Program-made: the position numbers and the translations under genes | Virus record (IMG/VR): IMGVR_UViG_3300045253_000023 | Location: 62,001 to 126,000 of that record | DNA length: 64,000 nt | Source of the DNA: a virus | Strand: one strand, 5' to 3' | The notes under the pieces: generated by a model | Told to the model about the DNA's origin: nothing | Seen by the model: only the letters and a program-made list of their open reading frames with translations | Database searches by the model: none | Part shown: piece by piece, positions 16,967 to 23,286 of the stretch | Position numbering within the stretch: the stretch's first letter is position 1 | How the letters are laid out: each line of letters opens with the position of its first letter

Positions 16967-17004
16967 GTTCTTGAACTTTTGGAAAATTTAGTTTAAGAAA
17001 TCGC

Positions 17005-17033
17005 TTGACTTTTGTTTCCAATGAGAGTAGAAT
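17005..17033 (+). promoter_or_regulatory. Boxed early-type promoter (long spacing)
   Basis: TTGACT and TAGAAT are 17 bases apart. GGAAAATTTAGT lies 12 bases upstream of the -35 at 16981. One of nine copies of this promoter family in the window. Confidence 0.88.
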
Positions 17034-17096
17034 AGCTTCTGTCAGTCAAGGTGATTGACAGTTTTCAACCCTTCCATTGATTATGAGGTCTTCATC

Positions 17097-17552
17097 ATGT
17101 TTCGTTCGAATCGTTTGGCTGCTGTTGTTTTGGGTGTGTTGATGGTTTCTTCGACCGCGTTCGCTGACAACTCGTTCAGTCGTTCGCCTGGTGGTGTTGT
17201 CAATCACAACCCTACGCCCAGCCCATTCAATCGTGTAATTCCGCGCTGGAAAATCAATATTCTGTCTGCCCAGAATGAGCTCACGAATTTCAGCAACTGT
17301 GTCATCGACACCGAATATGCGGGCAGCAACAATGCTGATCCTTCCGAAGTGTTGGTGGTCAACTGTACTGATGTTCGCTTCTGGGGTCCAGTTGGTCCGC
17401 CAGTTGGTCCTGGTCCGTATGTTGCTCCTCCTGGTTTGACGATCGCGACCGTTGTGATGAACGGTGCGAACTTCTACAACTGCACCGTGACTGGCTTGTT
17501 TCTGAACAGCAATGGTGAAACGCAGACCCAGTCGTTGACTTGTGAGTTTTGA
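17097..17552 (+). CDS. Exported protein with signal peptide
   Basis: The 151-residue protein has a basic start (MFRSNR), a hydrophobic core and an AFA cleavage site near residue 24. The mature part contains two cysteine pairs and a proline/glycine stretch. It is probably periplasmic or secreted; role unknown. GAGG precedes the ATG, and the boxed promoter at 17005 drives it. Confidence 0.7.
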   Translation: MFRSNRLAAVVLGVLMVSSTAFADNSFSRSPGGVVNHNPTPSPFNRVIPRWKINILSAQNELTNFSNCVIDTEYAGSNNADPSEVLVVNCTDVRFWGPVGPPVGPGPYVAPPGLTIATVVMNGANFYNCTVTGLFLNSNGETQTQSLTCEF

Positions 17553-17562
17553 TTGATTCTTT

Positions 17563-18105
17563 GTGTCAAAACACAGTCTTCATAGCAAGGTCCTAACAGA
17601 CCATCTGGCATCACGTGGCTTGTATGTTGACAACTATAAGCACGTGTTCCTGGACGAGCAACAGCTAGTTGTTTCCTTCCCGCTGTACACTCTCACAGGA
17701 AAGCTGGTTGGCTTTCAATACTACAGACCATTTGCTGATCCAAAGCAAAACAAGGCGCATCCTGAGCTCGGGAAGTATTTCCCTGATGTCAATGAGTTCG
17801 ATGTGCCTTTGTGGGGCACAGAGAAGTACGATCCACATCAACAGACCTGTTACCTGGTGGAAGGCATCTTTGATGCAGTTCGCTTTCACAATCTTGGACT
17901 CAACTGCCTCGCAGTGCTGTGCAACAATCCTAAGCACGCGAGAGCCCAACTGAAGGCACTTGGGTGCCGTCTTGTGGCAGTGTGTGACAACGATGTTCCT
18001 GGACGCAAACTCGCAGGGTTCGCTGACAACTTCATCATTTGCGATGGAGCTAAAGACCCTGGAGACATGACAGAGCAGGAACTGACCAAATTCCTTCAAT
18101 TGTGA
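17563..18105 (+). CDS. TOPRIM-domain protein (primase-like fragment)
   Basis: The 180-residue protein has the primase TOPRIM signatures YLVEGIFDAVR near residue 95, AVCDNDVPGRK near 143 and DPGDM near 166, but no zinc domain or helicase. It could bind nucleic acid or act in repair. GTG start, weakly placed. It is distinct from the gp61-like primase at the window start. Confidence 0.7.
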   Translation: MSKHSLHSKVLTDHLASRGLYVDNYKHVFLDEQQLVVSFPLYTLTGKLVGFQYYRPFADPKQNKAHPELGKYFPDVNEFDVPLWGTEKYDPHQQTCYLVEGIFDAVRFHNLGLNCLAVLCNNPKHARAQLKALGCRLVAVCDNDVPGRKLAGFADNFIICDGAKDPGDMTEQELTKFLQL

Positions 18106-18111
18106 GATACA

Positions 18112-18294
18112 ATGAAACTTTCGTCATTTGCTAATGCAAAATACACTGGACTTCGCGAGCAGGTGGTTAAAATGCGTGAAGACCTGGAACGTCTTGGCAG
18201 TCAAGGCAGCCATGATGACTTCTACAAGATGGGTCTTCGTCATGCAATTGAGCGCATTGACATGATCCTGAAGACCAATCCTGCCAGCCACTGA
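18112..18294 (+). CDS. Small helical protein, 60 aa
   Basis: A mostly helical protein starting 6 bases after the TOPRIM gene. A related small protein (MGCRHLAEL versus MGLRHAIER) appears at 19930. Function unknown. Confidence 0.6.
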   Translation: MKLSSFANAKYTGLREQVVKMREDLERLGSQGSHDDFYKMGLRHAIERIDMILKTNPASH

Positions 18295-18335
18295 GCAGGC
18301 TAAGTAAGTCCTGTACATTCACATGGATTGACAAA

Positions 18336-18617
18336 ATGAGACTCAAGGAACATGTGCTGACTGAGGGCAAGAAGACGTTGATGGAATCATCTTCGCCATA
18401 TGGCTACAGCATCAAATCAAGCACTGTTTTGACAGACAAAGAAGGAAATGTCTTCAGCAACTTTGAAGTCACTTTGTTGGTTGGAGCAAATGGAACTGTC
18501 ACTCCGTGGCTCAACTATGTAATTCGCATGGCCAAGAAGCCAGGTGAAGCGGAACACAACAGAATCAATGAACAAAACAGCGTGAATGATTTCCTCAAAA
18601 ACTATTTCCCACGCTAA
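18336..18617 (+). CDS. Small protein with capsid-targeting-like N-terminus
   Basis: Begins MRLKEHVLTE|G, like T4 head-targeted peptides cleaved after glutamate. The remaining 83 residues are unassigned. It may be an internal head protein; inferred from the N-terminus only. Confidence 0.6.
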   Translation: MRLKEHVLTEGKKTLMESSSPYGYSIKSSTVLTDKEGNVFSNFEVTLLVGANGTVTPWLNYVIRMAKKPGEAEHNRINEQNSVNDFLKNYFPR

Positions 18618-18625
18618 CTAACAAT

Positions 18626-18711
18626 CGCGAGTTCGATCTCCGGGAGATCACTGGGCTCATAACCCAGGAGCCATAGTGCTCAAGCCTGTTCGACTCAGAG
18701 ACTCGCTACCA
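18626..18711 (+). tRNA. tRNA-Met (CAT), initiator-like
   Basis: Acceptor CGCGAGT/ACTCGCT leaves a C-U mismatch at 1-72, and the anticodon stem CTGGG-CTCATAA-CCCAG has three G-C pairs, both initiator features. The variable region forms a GAGC/GCTC hairpin, which is unusual for methionine. Confidence 0.75.
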
Positions 18712-18724
18712 TTTAAGGAAGACC

Positions 18725-19156
18725 ATGGCTGTTGCAGGATATATCAAAAATTCAGACAATGCCAATACACCGATCAACCTGAATTTGGTTGTGTCATACG
18801 GCATCAGCACCAAAGATGGTGGTTTGAGTGTTTACTTCGAGACAGTCTACGGTCGCATTCTGTGGAAGTTCGCATCTGCACAAGCAGCAACGGATGCGAA
18901 GAACCTGGTTGACACATTCGTGGCTGCGACAGCACAGAACGTCACATACTTCACGTTGACGTATACCGCTGGCGCGAACGGAACTGTCACTGGTCCAAGT
19001 CCACAAACAGTTGCTTCTGGTGGTAGCGGTCAAGCTGTTACTGCTGTTCCAAACGCTGGAAAAGCATTCGTGAACTGGAGCGATGCTTCAGTACAAAACC
19101 CACGTACAGATACAAACGTCTCTGGCAACGTGACCGTCACAGCAAACTTTGCTTAA
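18725..19156 (+). CDS. Putative surface or virion protein with bacterial-repeat domain
   Basis: The 143-residue protein has two parts. Residues 1-75 resemble the whole of the next gene's product (NLVVSYG.., WKF, LVDTFVAA). The C-terminal 65 residues match a small beta-rich repeat found on surface proteins (YTAGANGTVTG, then FVNWSDA, then NVTVTANFA). AAGGAAG precedes the ATG. Likely virion-associated. Confidence 0.65.
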   Translation: MAVAGYIKNSDNANTPINLNLVVSYGISTKDGGLSVYFETVYGRILWKFASAQAATDAKNLVDTFVAATAQNVTYFTLTYTAGANGTVTGPSPQTVASGGSGQAVTAVPNAGKAFVNWSDASVQNPRTDTNVSGNVTVTANFA

Positions 19157-19184
19157 TCTTTAACTCTAAGGAAGGAATACAACA

Positions 19185-19430
19185 ATGACAGCTACTGTCT
19201 CTCTGATTTCAAACACTGACGTCTCAGTCAGCCCAAACATCGTGAATCCAAACATTCCTCTGGCAGCTGTTGTTTCATACGCTGCTGCAGCTGATGGTGT
19301 TCATTTGGTGTTTGAATTCGCAGGCGGCAACAGCATTGCATGGCGTTTCGCAAACAACACCAAGTTGCTTGCTGCGAAGGGTCACATTGATGCTCTTGTG
19401 ACAGCTGCACAAGCAATCGCAAACACTTAA
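19185..19430 (+). CDS. Paralogue of the preceding N-terminal domain, 81 aa
   Basis: Shares the pattern NIPLAAVVSY, then SIAWRF, then DALVTAAQ with the first half of the preceding protein, indicating duplication. AAGGAAGG precedes the ATG. Function unknown. Confidence 0.65.
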   Translation: MTATVSLISNTDVSVSPNIVNPNIPLAAVVSYAAAADGVHLVFEFAGGNSIAWRFANNTKLLAAKGHIDALVTAAQAIANT

Positions 19431-19459
19431 CGGATTGTAAACGGCATTTCATCGCCCAC

Positions 19460-19488
19460 TTGACTTTCCGGATTCATCAGGCTATACT
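19460..19488 (+). promoter_or_regulatory. Sigma70-like promoter for second tRNA array
   Basis: TTGACT and TATACT are 17 bases apart, just upstream of tRNA-Ile(GAT). Confidence 0.8.
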
Positions 19489-19518
19489 ATCTGTCTGTTG
19501 AATCAAACCAAGAACAAT

Positions 19519-19592
19519 TCTCGGGGAGCCTGTCGGATGGGCGGTCGGCTGATAACCGTTGAAACTGAGTTCGACTCTCAGCCCGAGAACCA
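19519..19592 (+). tRNA. tRNA-Ile (GAT)
   Basis: Acceptor TCTCGGG/CCCGAGA with ACCA; anticodon loop CTGATAA; T-arm CTGAG/CTCAG. Confidence 0.9.
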
Positions 19593-19601
19593 ACAATCAA
19601 T

Positions 19602-19684
19602 GCGCCAATAGTCGAGGGTGCCTTCTAAGCATTCATCCGTAACTGGAACTGAAAATGCGGGTTCGAATCCTGCTTGGTGCTCCA
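19602..19684 (+). tRNA. tRNA-Arg (TCT), no normal D-arm, long arm after anticodon
   Basis: Acceptor GCGCCAA/TTGGTGC with TCCA. The anticodon arm GGTGC-CTTCTAA-GCATT follows only 8 bases after the acceptor. A hairpin with a D-loop-like GTAACTGGA lies between anticodon arm and T-arm. Confidence 0.6.
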
Positions 19685-19772
19685 AAAGATACAATGTGTC
19701 ATTGCCAATGAGCTCTCTTGTTGCTGGGACAAGGGATGACGACAATGCCACAAAGGCCCAGCAAGAATTTAT
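19685..19772 (+). other. Structured spacer
   Basis: TGTG-CATTG near 19694 pairs with CAATG-CACA near 19743, enclosing a CTTGT/ACAAG hairpin. A small folded RNA of unknown role. Confidence 0.35.
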
Positions 19773-19847
19773 GGGTTAGTCGTCTAACGGCAAGATAGCA
19801 GCTTCCAACACTGCCTGATGAGGGTTCGAATCCTTCCTAGCCCGCCA
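19773..19847 (+). tRNA. tRNA-Trp (CCA)
   Basis: Acceptor GGGTTAG/CTAGCCC, discriminator G plus CCA, anticodon loop TTCCAAC. Confidence 0.85.
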
Positions 19848-19852
19848 ATTTA

Positions 19853-19922
19853 TGTCTCATTGCGAAAGCTGAATTCTGGTGAATCGATGCCAGGAGATTC
19901 CCTTCAATGGGGAGATGGGACA
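19853..19922 (+). tRNA. tRNA-like RNA without a normal anticodon loop
   Basis: An 8-bp end helix TGTCTCAT/ATGGGACA and a proper T-arm TTCCC-TTCAATG-GGGAG are present. The D position holds a GCGAAAGC mini-hairpin and the middle arm CTGG/CCAG has a 10-base loop. No CCA. Confidence 0.45.
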
Positions 19923-19929
19923 CGCCTAT

Positions 19930-20106
19930 ATGACAAACGAAGAAGCAATCGCAGCCAAGAGCGCGGAAGTTGAACATTACATTGGTGTCCTCAGCCGATA
20001 TGGAAGAGGGAGATGGTATGACATGGGTTGTCGTCATCTTGCTGAACTCCGTGAAGAGTTGAAGGCGCTACAAGATCAATGGCTAGGTGACAGAAAGGTT
20101 ATGTGA
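19930..20106 (+). CDS. Small helical protein, 58 aa
   Basis: Starts just after the tRNA-like RNA and ends 26 bases inside tRNA-Cys. It is helical and charged, with GRGRWYDMGCRHLAEL resembling the protein at 18112. The ATG at 19930 was chosen over earlier starts that lie inside the RNA. Function unknown. Confidence 0.6.
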   Translation: MTNEEAIAAKSAEVEHYIGVLSRYGRGRWYDMGCRHLAELREELKALQDQWLGDRKVM

Positions 20107-20155
20107 CGGCCTGCAAAACCGATACATGCTGGTTCGAATCCAGTCCTAGCTTCCA
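20081..20155 (+). tRNA. tRNA-Cys (GCA)
   Basis: Acceptor GGCTAGG/CCTAGCT, discriminator T with CCA, anticodon loop CTGCAAA. Overlaps the preceding gene. Confidence 0.88.
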
Positions 20156-20179
20156 AATTCGACTATGTACCAACACAAT

Positions 20180-20257
20180 GCACCTATCTTCTAACTGGTC
20201 TAGGAACTCTGACTTTCAATCAGAACAATGTGGGTTCGAATCCCATTAGGTGTACCA
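20180..20257 (+). tRNA. tRNA-Glu (TTC)
   Basis: Anticodon arm TCTGA-CTTTCAA-TCAGA; acceptor GCACCTA/TAGGTGT; ACCA encoded. Confidence 0.9.
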
Positions 20258-20266
20258 AATTCAAAT

Positions 20267-20340
20267 GCGTCCGTAACTTAATGTAGAGGATCACCCTGTC
20301 ACGGTGGAAGGTGCGAGTTCAAGTCTCGTCGGGCGCGCCA
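20267..20340 (+). tRNA. tRNA-Asp (GTC)
   Basis: Acceptor GCGTCCG/CGGGCGC, discriminator G plus CCA, anticodon arm CACC-CTGTCAC-GGTG. Confidence 0.9.
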
Positions 20341-20348
20341 AGTTTTAT

Positions 20349-20423
20349 GGAGCCGTAAGCATCTGGTGAGGCTGCCGAGCTGTCTACTCGGTGAGGTGGG
20401 TTCGACTCCCATCGGTTCCGCCA
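20349..20423 (+). tRNA. tRNA, anticodon GTC (second Asp-like)
   Basis: Acceptor GGAGCCG/CGGTTCC, GCCA end, anticodon arm CCGAG-CTGTCTA-CTCGG. U at position 37 is unusual, so identity is less certain than for the first Asp gene. Confidence 0.75.
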
Positions 20424-20624
20424 AATTGAAATTGGGTTACAATGGTGAGATAGGTCGCGCCTATTTCTGTTGTATCCTGTATTTCCGCGCAGTGCCCATC
20501 CTCGCGTTATAAGATCGACGGCACGAATATCGCTGGAGCGTAAATGTTGTCGTCGTTGGCAATCTACACTCAAGCAGGTTCCCGATTCAAAGGGATTAAA
20601 GCCAGGTTGGCGCCAATTTTACAT
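20424..20624 (+). other. Structured non-coding spacer with a motif-like helix
   Basis: GGG-TTACAA at 20434 pairs with TTGTA-TCC at 20470, enclosing an ATAGG/CCTAT hairpin, and is followed by TGTATTTC as in other copies of the array motif. The remaining 140 bases hold hairpins but no recognisable tRNA. Confidence 0.4.
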
Positions 20625-20696
20625 GGGGTGTCCGCAGGGGCGGAGACTGCACTTGCAATGCGATCGCGATGGGTTCGAGTCCCATACATTCCACCA
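20625..20696 (+). tRNA. tRNA-Ala (TGC), second copy
   Basis: Acceptor GGGGTGT/ACATTCC with ACCA; anticodon loop CTTGCAA; T-arm ATGGG/CCCAT. Confidence 0.8.
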
Positions 20697-20704
20697 ATTC
20701 AAAT

Positions 20705-20785
20705 GCCGTAGTAACCCGCGTGTCTACGAAACACGACTCAGGTAACTGGAGGAAGATGCAGGTTCGAATCCTGTCTGCGGCTCCA
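20705..20785 (+). tRNA. tRNA-Arg (ACG), no normal D-arm, long arm after anticodon
   Basis: Acceptor GCCGTAG/CTGCGGC with TCCA. The anticodon arm CGTGT-CTACGAA-ACACG comes 7 bases after the acceptor. A CTC..GAG hairpin with D-loop-like AGGTAACTGG sits between it and the T-arm. Confidence 0.65.
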
Positions 20786-20794
20786 AAGTTTCAT

Positions 20795-20871
20795 CGGTGT
20801 GTAGGCTAGGTTGGAGAGTCACTCGGTTTGGGGTCGAGTCCACGCAGGTTCGAATCCTGTCACACCGACCA
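20795..20871 (+). tRNA. tRNA-Pro (TGG), second copy
   Basis: Acceptor CGGTGTG/CACACCG with ACCA; anticodon arm CTCGG-TTTGGGG-TCGAG. Confidence 0.9.
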
Positions 20872-20880
20872 ATTTCACAA

Positions 20881-20993
20881 GGGTAGTTTCTGCATCCATA
20901 AAATCTTGTTGGTTCGACTCCAACATCTCCCGCCACTATGGGAGATGCGCCGCTTGGGCGGCACATTTGAGGTGGTGACACCTCATACTATCC
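20881..20993 (+). tRNA. Circularly permuted tRNA (3' half upstream of 5' half)
   Basis: T-arm GTTGG-TTCGACT-CCAAC at 20908, then acceptor 3' strand ATCTCCC and GCCA (20925-20935), then only 4 bases, then acceptor 5' strand GGGAGAT (20940-20946) and a D-arm GCCGC-TTGG-GCGGC. The acceptor strands are a perfect 7-bp match in reversed order. Outer sequences GGGTAGT (20881) and ACTATCC (20987) also pair 7 bp. A GAGGTG-GTGA-CACCTC hairpin lies in the joining region. ATTT at 20965 can pair with AAAT near 20901 as an anticodon stem; the anticodon itself is not resolved. Confidence 0.8.
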
Positions 20994-21021
20994 TGTTTTA
21001 TTGTTCCACAAGGAGTACGAT

Positions 21022-21180
21022 ATGATCGCAGGTTCAGCAGCTGGTATTCTGATTCTCATCGCATTTGTCTTGACTATTGTTGACATTGTGCGCGGCGCTT
21101 TTTCTCTGCTTCATGCTTCTGTTCTTCTTGTTGAAATTGCATTGTTGATCGGTTTCTCTGGTCCAATCTTTTTCAAATAA
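21022..21180 (+). CDS. Small membrane protein, 52 aa
   Basis: AAGGAG lies 8 bases upstream of the ATG. Two hydrophobic segments span almost the entire length. Probable inner-membrane peptide, possibly lysis-related; unproven. Confidence 0.6.
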   Translation: MIAGSAAGILILIAFVLTIVDIVRGAFSLLHASVLLVEIALLIGFSGPIFFK

Positions 21181-21189
21181 CACAACAAC

Positions 21190-21264
21190 GCGCGATTGGG
21201 TCATTGGTTGATCACCACCTTGCCAAGGTGGATTAAATGGGTTCGATTCCCATATCTCGCTCCA
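21190..21264 (+). tRNA. tRNA-Gly (GCC)
   Basis: Anticodon arm CCACC-TTGCCAA-GGTGG; acceptor GCGCGAT/ATCTCGC with one mismatch; TCCA. Confidence 0.88.
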
Positions 21265-21272
21265 AATTATAT

Positions 21273-21347
21273 GTGTCCGTAGTATAGAGGCAATTATTCC
21301 TTCCTTCCAAGTAGGAGATGTGGGTTCGATTCCCACCGGATGCTCCA
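21273..21347 (+). tRNA. tRNA-Gly (TCC)
   Basis: Acceptor GTGTCCG/CGGATGC with TCCA; anticodon loop CTTCCAA. Confidence 0.88.
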
Positions 21348-21353
21348 AAATGA

Positions 21354-21428
21354 CGCGGAATAGAGAAGTGGCATCTCGCTTGGCTCATAACCAAGAAATC
21401 GTGGGTTCGAGTCCCTCTTCCGCTACCA
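21354..21428 (+). tRNA. tRNA-Met (CAT), C1-U72 mismatch
   Basis: Acceptor CGCGGAA/TTCCGCT with an initiator-like mismatch at the end pair. The anticodon stem CTTGG-CTCATAA-CCAAG lacks the three G-C pairs, so elongator and initiator identity are both open. Confidence 0.8.
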
Positions 21429-21444
21429 TTCACAAAGAGGCAAA

Positions 21445-21948
21445 ATGTCCACATTGGGTTCGGCAAACAAAACAGAACCAGTGACATTGAAGGAATTCAT
21501 CCTCACCGAATCCTTTGAACCAGTGTCCATTCCATATGGCTTTGACTTCAAAATGAGAAACGGCAGATGGGATCATCTGGGTGGGTTTGATTACACTTTC
21601 TTCACTCTTGATGGTCTGTACTACATGGTGACATTGAAGAAGCCAAGTGGAATTGTTTCCTTTGGTACTTCAGATGAAAACACCACAGACCCAGGCTTGT
21701 ATGATCAAACACCATATCAAGCCAAAGATGCGCTACATGTTTTCAATAGCGTGATCTATGTTGCACTCCAAGGCGCCAAGAATCTCGGTTACACAAGACT
21801 CAGATTTGACGCAGCGAGCCGCGCCTTGGGTCGAGTATATGACGCAATGGTTCGCAACAAATTCTTGATCGACAAACTTGCTGGATATGGTTGGAAGTAT
21901 CTTGGCAAAGATGATGACAACAATCATATGTTTGGTCGATCCAAATAG
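21445..21948 (+). CDS. Hypothetical protein with capsid-targeting-like segment
   Basis: The 167-residue protein has LKEFILTE|S near residue 15, matching the T4 head-targeting and cleavage consensus. The rest is a compact domain of unknown fold. It lies between tRNA-Met and tRNA-Leu(CAA). Confidence 0.65.
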   Translation: MSTLGSANKTEPVTLKEFILTESFEPVSIPYGFDFKMRNGRWDHLGGFDYTFFTLDGLYYMVTLKKPSGIVSFGTSDENTTDPGLYDQTPYQAKDALHVFNSVIYVALQGAKNLGYTRLRFDAASRALGRVYDAMVRNKFLIDKLAGYGWKYLGKDDDNNHMFGRSK

Positions 21949-21954
21949 TTCAAT

Positions 21955-22030
21955 GCCCCTGTGACGGAACGGCATACGTGTCAGTCTCAAAAGCTGAATT
22001 TTGTGGGTTCGACTCCCACTTGGGGTACCA
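21955..22030 (+). tRNA. tRNA-Leu (CAA)
   Basis: Anticodon loop CTCAAAA, T-arm GTGGG/CCCAC, ACCA encoded. The variable loop is short, which is atypical for leucine. Confidence 0.75.
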
Positions 22031-22039
22031 AGTTTTTTT

Positions 22040-22101
22040 AGAATGCATACAGCCACCAAACCAAAGTCAAACCTGTTAAGTCTGACGACTAAATGCATTC
22101 T
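22040..22101 (+). ncRNA. Array motif copy (small helix-closed RNA)
   Basis: AGAATGCAT/ATGCATTCT close a 62-base element with conserved TACAGCCACCAA after the first strand, preceded by TTTTTTTA. An inner AGTC/GACT stem. Not a tRNA. Confidence 0.5.
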
Positions 22102-22110
22102 GTGAGTTTT

Positions 22111-22223
22111 AGGTTGCCTACAGCAAACATTTCTATTGGTTCGACTCCAATACCTGCCGCCAAAACTGGCAAGTTCGCTCAATGGTAGAGCAATGGGCTA
22201 ATACCCCATCTAATGTGCAGCCT
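22111..22223 (+). tRNA. Circularly permuted tRNA in array-motif frame
   Basis: Outer helix AGGTTGC (22111) with GCAGCCT (22217). Inside, the T-arm ATTGG-TTCGACT-CCAAT, acceptor 3' strand ACCTGCC and GCCA (22159-22162) come first. After 5 bases the 5' half follows: GGCAAGT (22168), D-arm GCTC-AATGGTA-GAGC, then ATGGG-CTAATAC-CCCAT. The acceptor strands pair 6 of 7 in permuted order. The last hairpin looks like an anticodon arm with AAT, which would place the break in the variable region; anticodon identity is uncertain. Confidence 0.75.
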
Positions 22224-22259
22224 GTATTTCGTTGTCTATACATCATGAGGATATCTGAT

Positions 22260-22481
22260 ATGGTCCGTCATCTTCGTAAGGGTCGATTCGCTCTTCAGCT
22301 GCGCCGTGAAACGGCATTGAGGAATCTCAACAAGAGGATTCCACTGATTGAGCAAGAGATCGACAGATTGACCAAGGTCGGAAAGTTGACAGACATGTCA
22401 ATCCTCTTGAAGCAAGTTGATGGCAAGCACACACGTGCACTCGGTGAGAGACAATCACTGCTTCAACATGGCATCGCATAA
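22260..22481 (+). CDS. Small helical basic protein, 73 aa
   Basis: GAGGATAT precedes the ATG at 22260. The protein is a long basic helix with alternating charges, probably coiled-coil. Its stop overlaps the next start (TAATG). Function unknown. Confidence 0.6.
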   Translation: MVRHLRKGRFALQLRRETALRNLNKRIPLIEQEIDRLTKVGKLTDMSILLKQVDGKHTRALGERQSLLQHGIA

Positions 22482-22696
22482 TGAGTGACTGTCCGTGGGT
22501 CGGAACTTCCAAAGAGAAGGACTGTCCTGTTGCCAAGAATGCTCCAGCCAATTGTCCATATATGAAGTCTTGTTTGTCGTTGCTTCCTCGCTTCGAACAG
22601 CAAGCCTTCCTCAACAAGAACAAACAGTCTGAGAAGTCAATCTCATCTCAGGAACTACTTGACAATCTATTGAAGTCAGGGAAACATTTATCATGA
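22481..22696 (+). CDS. Cysteine-containing small protein, 71 aa
   Basis: Four cysteines in the first 31 residues (CPWVG, CPVAK, CPYMKSC) could form a metal or disulfide site. It overlaps both neighbours by 1 and 4 bases, indicating coupled translation. Unknown function. Confidence 0.65.
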   Translation: MSDCPWVGTSKEKDCPVAKNAPANCPYMKSCLSLLPRFEQQAFLNKNKQSEKSISSQELLDNLLKSGKHLS

Positions 22697-22983
22697 TGCC
22701 ACAAGTCGCTGACTTTGCCAATGGATCATTTGAGATCATTGGCGCCATCTGCAATTGGTTGAATGTTGCCACCTATTTGAAAGATCGTGTGGTGCGTGGT
22801 GTGTACTGGCCAACTTCATTCTTCTACATCGGTTGGGGTTTGTGGAATCTGTTGTATTATCCTTCGCTTGATCAGTGGTTTTCATTTGTCGGTGGTTGCT
22901 TCTTGACCGCAGGTAACATCACTTGGATCGCGTTGGTGGTCTATGACAAGGCTTTACTTTCACGCAGGACTCAGGTACAATAG
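22693..22983 (+). CDS. Membrane protein, 96 aa
   Basis: Three hydrophobic segments with many aromatic residues (YWPTSFFYIGWGLWNLLYY, then FVGGCFLTAGNITWIALVV) suggest an integral inner-membrane protein. The last bases overlap the promoter at 22953. Role unknown. Confidence 0.7.
   Translation: MMPQVADFANGSFEIIGAICNWLNVATYLKDRVVRGVYWPTSFFYIGWGLWNLLYYPSLDQWFSFVGGCFLTAGNITWIALVVYDKALLSRRTQVQ
22953..22981 (+). promoter_or_regulatory. Promoter for tRNA-Leu(CAG) group
   Basis: TTTACT and TACAAT are 17 bases apart. Confidence 0.7.
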
Positions 22984-23008
22984 GGTCTTGTGATACAAAC
23001 AAATCAAT

Positions 23009-23085
23009 GCACCTGTGATGTAACTGGTAAACGTGTTGGACTCAGAATCCAAATTGTGTGAGTTCGAATCTCACCAGGTGCACCA
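23009..23085 (+). tRNA. tRNA-Leu (CAG)
   Basis: Anticodon arm TTGGA-CTCAGAA-TCCAA; acceptor GCACCTG/CAGGTGC; ACCA. Short variable loop. Confidence 0.85.
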
Positions 23086-23094
23086 AAGTTCAAT

Positions 23095-23175
23095 GCGTGC
23101 GATTGTGGGTTGGTAACTGTCTGATCAACAGTATGGTAGACCCTGAGAGTGATGAGCACTCCTCGCGCGCTCCAA
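23095..23175 (+). tRNA. tRNA-like RNA with altered arms (CTGATCA loop)
   Basis: Acceptor GCGTGCG/CGCGCGC and a TCCA end are intact. Inside are one long arm, GGGT..ACCC enclosing ACTGT-CTGATCA-ACAGT, and a T-position hairpin GAGTG-ATGAG-CACTC that lacks the TTCGA loop. Confidence 0.5.
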
Positions 23176-23180
23176 ATATG

Positions 23181-23264
23181 GGTTGTTGGCAGAGTGGTTA
23201 TGCACCAGACTCTTAATCTGTGACGGAAACGTCAATCTGGGTTCGATTCCCAGGCGACCCACCA
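23181..23264 (+). tRNA. tRNA with anticodon CTT and class II variable arm
   Basis: Acceptor GGGTTGT/GCGACCC, ACCA, anticodon loop CTCTTAA, and a GACG-GAAA-CGTC variable hairpin. Lysine anticodon with a long arm is unusual. Confidence 0.7.
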
Positions 23265-23286
23265 CTATTCGTTATGAGAGGGACAA

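Noticed and set aside
20470-20981. Open frames on both strands across the 20.3-21.0 kb tRNA cluster
   Set aside because: They are read through tRNA genes in several frames, have no ribosome sites, and show no protein-like composition.
22040-22101. tRNA-Asn from the CTGTTAA loop in this element
   Set aside because: There is no D-arm, T-arm or acceptor; the 9-bp closing helix and TACAGCCACCAA place it with the array motif.
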